Shown one piece after another: positions 6,405 to 9,568 of a stretch of 9,568 nucleotides of DNA; positions within the stretch are counted from its first letter, which is position 1; the number at the start of each line of letters is the position of its first letter. Where the stretch lies: positions 1 to 9,568 of the forward strand of contig CAYMAN010000056.1 in the NCBI GenBank assembly GCA_964388455.1. The letters run 5' to 3'. A model generated the notes under the pieces. That model was not told where the DNA came from, searched no databases, and saw only the letters and a program-made list of their open reading frames with translations. Made by a program: the position numbers and the translations under genes. The DNA is from JBBRWO01 sp964388455. GTDB lineage: Bacteria; Actinomycetota; Coriobacteriia; Anaerosomatales; JAAXUF01.

Positions 6405-7057
6405 CCGCACAACGAGGGGTATTCATCACATTCGAGGGTGGCGAGGGGTGCGGCAAGTCGACGCAGCAGCGCCTGCTCGCCCGACGCCTGGAAGCCGCGG
6501 GCCTCACCGTTCGCTCGCTACGCGAGCCCGGCGGCACCATCGTCGGTGAAGCTGTGCGGTCGGTTCTCCTCGACCCCGAGCACTCCGGACTCGATGCCAC
6601 CGCCGAGGTGCTGCTCTACGAGGCCGCTCGCGCGCAGCTGGTCGCCGAGGTCATCGAACCCGCTCTCCAGGCGGGGGAGATCGTGTTGTGTGACCGCTAC
6701 TTCGACTCCAGCACCGCCTACCAGGGCCATGCGCGCGGTCTTCCGCTCGAACAGATCGAATCGCTGAACCGCATCGCGACCGGCGGGCTCATGCCTGATC
6801 GCACGCTCCTGCTCGATATTGACGCCGTGCTCGGCATCGGGCGGGCGACCTCCAACGGGGCTGATCGCCTCGAGGCCGAGGACATCGCGTTTCACGAGCG
6901 AGTCCGTGCCGGCTTCCTGCGCATCGCCGCCGAGAACCCCGAGCGCGTACACGTGGTCGACGCATCCGGCGACTTCGAGGACGTGGCCGCCCGCGTCGCC
7001 GACGAACTGAGCGACCTGCTCCCCGCTGCCGATATCGCTCCCGGAGCCTCCACATGA
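6401..7057 (+). CDS. tmk: Thymidylate kinase (dTMP kinase)
   Basis: A 218-aa cytosolic nucleotide kinase that phosphorylates dTMP to dTDP for dTTP synthesis. The N-terminus FITFEGGEGCGKSTQ contains the P-loop (Gly13 to Ser20, Lys19). REPGGT (41-46) is the dTMP-site motif, DRYFDSSTAYQG (98-109) is the DRY/TMK signature, and DRLEAE near 155-160 lies in the LID region. The length is normal for the family. The start is GTG in a GTGA overlap with the fumarase beta stop, with AAGGA at 6387-6391 placed 9 nt upstream. It is followed by holB with an ATGA overlap. The tmk-holB-ricT order recalls the Bacillus cluster, but the small genes darA and yaaR that lie between tmk and holB there are absent. Confidence 0.97.
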   Translation: MTAQRGVFITFEGGEGCGKSTQQRLLARRLEAAGLTVRSLREPGGTIVGEAVRSVLLDPEHSGLDATAEVLLYEAARAQLVAEVIEPALQAGEIVLCDRYFDSSTAYQGHARGLPLEQIESLNRIATGGLMPDRTLLLDIDAVLGIGRATSNGADRLEAEDIAFHERVRAGFLRIAAENPERVHVVDASGDFEDVAARVADELSDLLPAADIAPGAST

Positions 7058-8178
7058 CGGTGTGTGTCTGGGACGACATCATCGGTCAGGATCGGGTCGC
7101 GGAGTTCCTGCGGAGCGCCGTCACCGGCGATCACGTGAGCCACGCGTATCTGTTCGTGGGCGCTCCCGGCTCCGGCAAGGCGACGGCGGCTCGGGCACTT
7201 GCATGCGCGGTGCTGTGCGGCGACGACGGCTGCGGCGCCTGCGGTTCCTGCTATCGCATCCGCCGAGGCGTGCACCCCGACGTGCACTACGTCGAGCCCG
7301 AGGGTGCGGCGACGTATCTCAAGGAGCAGATCACCGAGATCATCCATGACACGAATCTCGCGCCGGTCGAGGGCACGCACAAGATATACATCGTGGCTGA
7401 CGCCGACCGCTTCAACGAGGGCTCCGCCAACGCGTTCCTCAAGACGCTTGAGGAGCCACCCGACGACGTCGTGATCATCCTCATGACCCACAGCTTCGAC
7501 GCCGTTCTGCCCACCATCGCGAGTCGCTGTCAGGTCGTCCGATTCCGCCGCATCCCCGCCGATGAGTCCGCGGCCCTCCTCGTCGCCGAGACCGGCGCCG
7601 ACACCGAGCGCGCCCGCTTCGCGCTCGCCGCCGCCGGCGGTGTGGTCGCCTCGGCACGCGATTTCCTTGCGAGCCCGCCGAGGCAGGCTGCACGCGTACT
7701 CATCCTGCGCACGCTGAAGGATCTGCGCTACGCCGACGACCTTGACGTGCTCAATGCGGTCAAGGAGCTCTTGGCGGCCGTCAAGGCGCCACTGGAGGAG
7801 CTCGAAGCCCGTCAAGCGGTCGAAGTTGCTGAACGCGCGGACTATCTCGGCAGGGGAGCCGCCAAGGCATTGGCCGATCGGCACAAGCGCGAACTGACTT
7901 CTCGGGAAAGAGAGGGAGTTCGTGAGATACTGAACGTCGCCGAGAGCTGGCTTCGCGATTGCTTGGTCATGTCGCAGGGCGAAGTCGACCTCGTCGTGAA
8001 CGTGGACGCCGCAGACTCGATGGCGGAGGTCGCCGCCGTACTCGCGCCGGCCTCAGCTGTGGCCGCGTTGGCAGCCGTCAACGAGGCTCGTCGGCGTATC
8101 TCGTATAATGTGAGCCCCCAGCTGGCCGTCGAGGCCATGCTCTTCGAAGTTCGAGAGGTGTTGCGATGCCCACGGTAG
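7054..8178 (+). CDS. holB: DNA polymerase III, delta prime subunit (clamp loader)
   Basis: A 374-aa AAA+ protein, somewhat longer than typical delta prime subunits (about 310-340). It is the stator of the clamp loader that places the beta clamp on DNA. Visible are IIGQDRVAEFL and SHAYLFVGAPGSGKATAARA (29-48). The P-loop has Ala43 where Ser or Thr usually follows Lys, consistent with delta prime not hydrolysing ATP. A four-Cys zinc module follows (Cys55, Cys60, Cys63, Cys66). Next are HKIYIVADADRFNEGSANAF, LKTLEEPP (129-136) and the SRC motif in IASRCQ (156-160), which in clamp loaders acts on the neighbouring ATP site. The C-terminal helical collar domain is less conserved. GGAG at 7043-7046 supports the ATG at 7054. 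The end overlaps ricT by 13 nt. DnaX is unlikely because of the short length and degenerate P-loop. Confidence 0.94.
   Translation: MTVCVWDDIIGQDRVAEFLRSAVTGDHVSHAYLFVGAPGSGKATAARALACAVLCGDDGCGACGSCYRIRRGVHPDVHYVEPEGAATYLKEQITEIIHDTNLAPVEGTHKIYIVADADRFNEGSANAFLKTLEEPPDDVVIILMTHSFDAVLPTIASRCQVVRFRRIPADESAALLVAETGADTERARFALAAAGGVVASARDFLASPPRQAARVLILRTLKDLRYADDLDVLNAVKELLAAVKAPLEELEARQAVEVAERADYLGRGAAKALADRHKRELTSREREGVREILNVAESWLRDCLVMSQGEVDLVVNVDAADSMAEVAAVLAPASAVAALAAVNEARRRISYNVSPQLAVEAMLFEVREVLRCPR
8104..8109 (+). promoter_or_regulatory. Possible internal promoter (-10) for ricT and the tRNA
   Basis: A perfect TATAAT sits inside the end of holB, 56 nt before the ricT ATG. Such an AT-rich hexamer is uncommon in this GC-rich coding sequence. 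No good -35 lies at 16-18 bp (TTGGCA at 8068-8073 is 30 bp away), and the codons Ser-Tyr-Asn-Val can explain it, so it is only a candidate. Confidence 0.3.
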
Positions 8179-9476
8179 TGGGAGTTAAGCTCAGATTCGC
8201 CCCCAAGACGCTGTGGTTCGACCCTTCAGGCCTGGAACTGGCCGAGGGCGATTCCGTGATCCTCGAGACGGAGCGCGGTATAGAGATCGGCCTGGTCGCC
8301 CAGGCACCCCACGAGATGGAGATGTTGCAGCTCCCCGCGCCGCTCAAGCCGCTCATGCGGGTTGCGGACGCAGAAGACCTGGCGTACTCCGACGAGCTCA
8401 CCGAGAAAGAGCGCGAGGCCATGCCGGTCTTCCGCGAGCTCGTCGCCTCCTACAAGCTCGACATGAAGCCCATCGACGTCGAGTACCTCTTTGGCGGCGA
8501 CAAGGTGGTCTTCTACTTCGTGTCCGAGGAGCGCGTGGACTTCCGCGACCTGGTCAAGGACCTCGCCAGCCGCTTCCGTGCGCGCATCGACATGCGCCAG
8601 GTCGGCGTACGCGACGAGGCCCGCATGGTCGGCGGTCTGGGTCACTGCGGACAGCCGCTGTGCTGCGTCAGATTCGGCGGTGAGTTCCAGCCCGTATCGA
8701 TCCGGATGGCGAAGGAACAGGATTTGCCGCTCAACCCCTTGAAAATCTCGGGACTCTGCGGCAGACTCATGTGCTGTTTGCGCTATGAGTTCGATGCGTA
8801 CAAGGACTACAAGTCCCGTGCCCCCAAGAAGGGTGCGATCATCGAGACTCCGCTCGGTCTCGCCAAGGTGTCGGAACTCAACACCCCGCGCGAGATGGTA
8901 GGTATGAAGTTCGAGGACGGTCGACGCGTTTCTGTTCCGCTCGCTGGGATGGGATGCGGCAAGGGCACCGGTTGCCCCTGCACCGTGAGCCGAGAGGTCC
9001 TCGAAGAGTCAGGTGGCACCGGTACGGCACTCGCATTCGCCGCACTGGATCGCGAGGCCGAGATGGCCGCAGCGCCGCCCGCACCGGCTTCCAGGCCGTC
9101 GCGCTCGTCCGGCGGTGGCGGGCGGTCGTCGGGAGCACGGTCTTCGGGCGGTTCCAAGCCCGCGGCAAGCAGCAAGGCACCAGCACCCGCAGCTCCGGCT
9201 GCAGCTGACGGTGAGGGCTCCGGCTCGGCGGCTCCTCGCGGCGAAGGCCGCAAGCGTCGCAGGCGTGGTGGGCGAGGCGGCGAGTCTGCAGGTGGCGATC
9301 AGCCGCAGGCGGCAAAGTCAGCCGACAAGCCGCGGTCCGAGAAGCCCAAGGGCGGCGAGAAGCCGGCAGGCGGCTCGGATGCACCGGCAGCGACCGGCGA
9401 GGGACGCAAGACGCCTCGCAGGCGCAGACGGGGACGCGGTTCGGGCGGTAGCGGCGGAGATGCCCCGCAGGCGTGA
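8166..9476 (+). CDS. ricT: PSP1 domain protein, RicT (YaaT)-like, with long Arg/Gly-rich C-terminal extension
   Basis: A 436-aa protein. Residues 1-275 form the PSP1 core: VVGVKLRFAPKTLWFDP, a GDSVILETERGIEIGLV strand pair, a helix-rich middle, and the Cys-rich signature GGLGHCGQPLCCVRF (156-170) and SGLCGRLMCCLRYE (195-208). Cys161, 166, 167, 198, 203 and 204 are the conserved set. CGKGTGCPC (264-272) adds three more. In Bacillus, RicT joins RicA and RicF in a [4Fe-4S] complex that affects RNase Y processing, sporulation and competence. The core matches the usual length of about 275 aa, but about 135 low-complexity residues follow, rich in Ala, Ser, Gly, Pro, Lys and Arg, with two RRRR/RG clusters. 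This tail looks disordered and could bind RNA. AGAGG at 8154-8158 supports the ATG at 8166. It overlaps holB by 13 nt; the tRNA gene starts 12 nt downstream. Confidence 0.9.
   Translation: MPTVVGVKLRFAPKTLWFDPSGLELAEGDSVILETERGIEIGLVAQAPHEMEMLQLPAPLKPLMRVADAEDLAYSDELTEKEREAMPVFRELVASYKLDMKPIDVEYLFGGDKVVFYFVSEERVDFRDLVKDLASRFRARIDMRQVGVRDEARMVGGLGHCGQPLCCVRFGGEFQPVSIRMAKEQDLPLNPLKISGLCGRLMCCLRYEFDAYKDYKSRAPKKGAIIETPLGLAKVSELNTPREMVGMKFEDGRRVSVPLAGMGCGKGTGCPCTVSREVLEESGGTGTALAFAALDREAEMAAAPPAPASRPSRSSGGGGRSSGARSSGGSKPAASSKAPAPAAPAAADGEGSGSAAPRGEGRKRRRRGGRGGESAGGDQPQAAKSADKPRSEKPKGGEKPAGGSDAPAATGEGRKTPRRRRRGRGSGGSGGDAPQA
9240..9473 (+). repeat. Duplicated basic RG module in the ricT tail
   Basis: Two related peptide modules are separated by about 28 residues. 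The first spans residues 359-382 (starts GEGRKRRRRGGRGG, ends QPQA). The second spans residues 411-436 (starts GEGRKTPRRRRRGRG, ends DAPQA). In DNA these are about 9240-9311 and 9396-9473. The similarity is clearest in protein and suggests an old internal duplication of a nucleic-acid-binding type element. Confidence 0.6.
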
Positions 9477-9488
9477 CGAACTGAATAT

Positions 9489-9565
9489 GCCGACGTAGCT
9501 CAGCTGGCCAGAGCACCGCACTCGTAATGCGGGGGTCAGGGGTTCGAATCCCCTCGTCGGCTCCA
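9489..9565 (+). tRNA. tRNA-Thr (anticodon CGU)
   Basis: A full cloverleaf can be drawn. The acceptor stem GCCGACG (9489-9495) pairs with CGTCGGC (9555-9561). The D arm is GCTC...GAGC (9498-9514). The anticodon stem CCGCA/TGCGG encloses the loop CTCGTAA, with anticodon CGT at 9523-9525 (reads ACG). The variable loop has 5 nt. The T arm is AGGGG-TTCGAAT-CCCCT (9538-9554). The discriminator is T (9562) and CCA is encoded (9563-9565). The gene lies 12 nt after the ricT stop with no room for its own promoter in the gap, so it is probably processed from the operon transcript or from a promoter inside ricT. Confidence 0.96.
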
Positions 9566-9568
9566 CGA

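Noticed and set aside
6892..7884. 330-aa open frame on the minus strand across tmk and holB
   Set aside because: It is a shadow frame opposite two well-conserved genes, with no domain or ribosome binding site that I can see.
9318..9566. 82-aa minus-strand frame beginning MEPTRGFEPLTPALRVRCS
   Set aside because: This is the familiar false peptide produced by reading the antisense strand of a tRNA gene. It has no support as a protein.

Overview
The window is a gene-dense, high-GC bacterial segment. By eye, GC is in the low to mid 60s percent and codons strongly prefer G or C at the third position. Everything I can support lies on the + strand. An oxygen-sensitive two-subunit class I fumarase, an LDH-like malate dehydrogenase, an archaeal-flavoured TopA with a Lys/Ala tail, and a tmk-holB-ricT block together suggest an anaerobic high-GC Gram-positive. 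A member of the Coriobacteriia or a related deep actinobacterial lineage is plausible. This is inference from gene content, not a phylogenetic result.

Layout. Positions 1-1683 hold the 3' part of topA: the catalytic tyrosine region, four zinc ribbons and a Lys/Ala-repeat tail; the TOPRIM half lies upstream of the window. A 101-bp gap follows, then a short protein (1785-2393) that looks like a nitrilase-fold protein with its catalytic core removed. The next gap (2394-2493) carries a candidate extended -10 promoter and a strong hairpin.

From 2494 on, the genes are packed with gaps of 2 nt or overlaps of 4-13 nt: mdh, fumarase alpha, an MFS transporter, fumarase beta, tmk, holB, ricT (PSP1 domain, with an unusual Arg/Gly-rich tail). 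A tRNA-Thr(CGU) gene lies 12 nt after the ricT stop. No stretch longer than about 100 bp lacks a gene.

How they work together. MDH and fumarase interconvert oxaloacetate, malate and fumarate, which in an anaerobe is typically the reductive TCA branch. Thymidylate kinase and DNA polymerase III delta prime serve DNA replication. RicT belongs to a Fe-S protein complex that acts on RNA processing in Bacillus. The spacing predicts one polycistronic transcript carrying central carbon metabolism and replication genes.

The most unusual points are an MFS transporter gene wedged between the two fumarase subunit genes, the nitrilase-like protein without its catalytic triad, the long RG-rich tail on RicT, and the promoter-plus-hairpin region before mdh. 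I found no CRISPR array, insertion sequence, phage gene, or clear defence or biosynthetic system.
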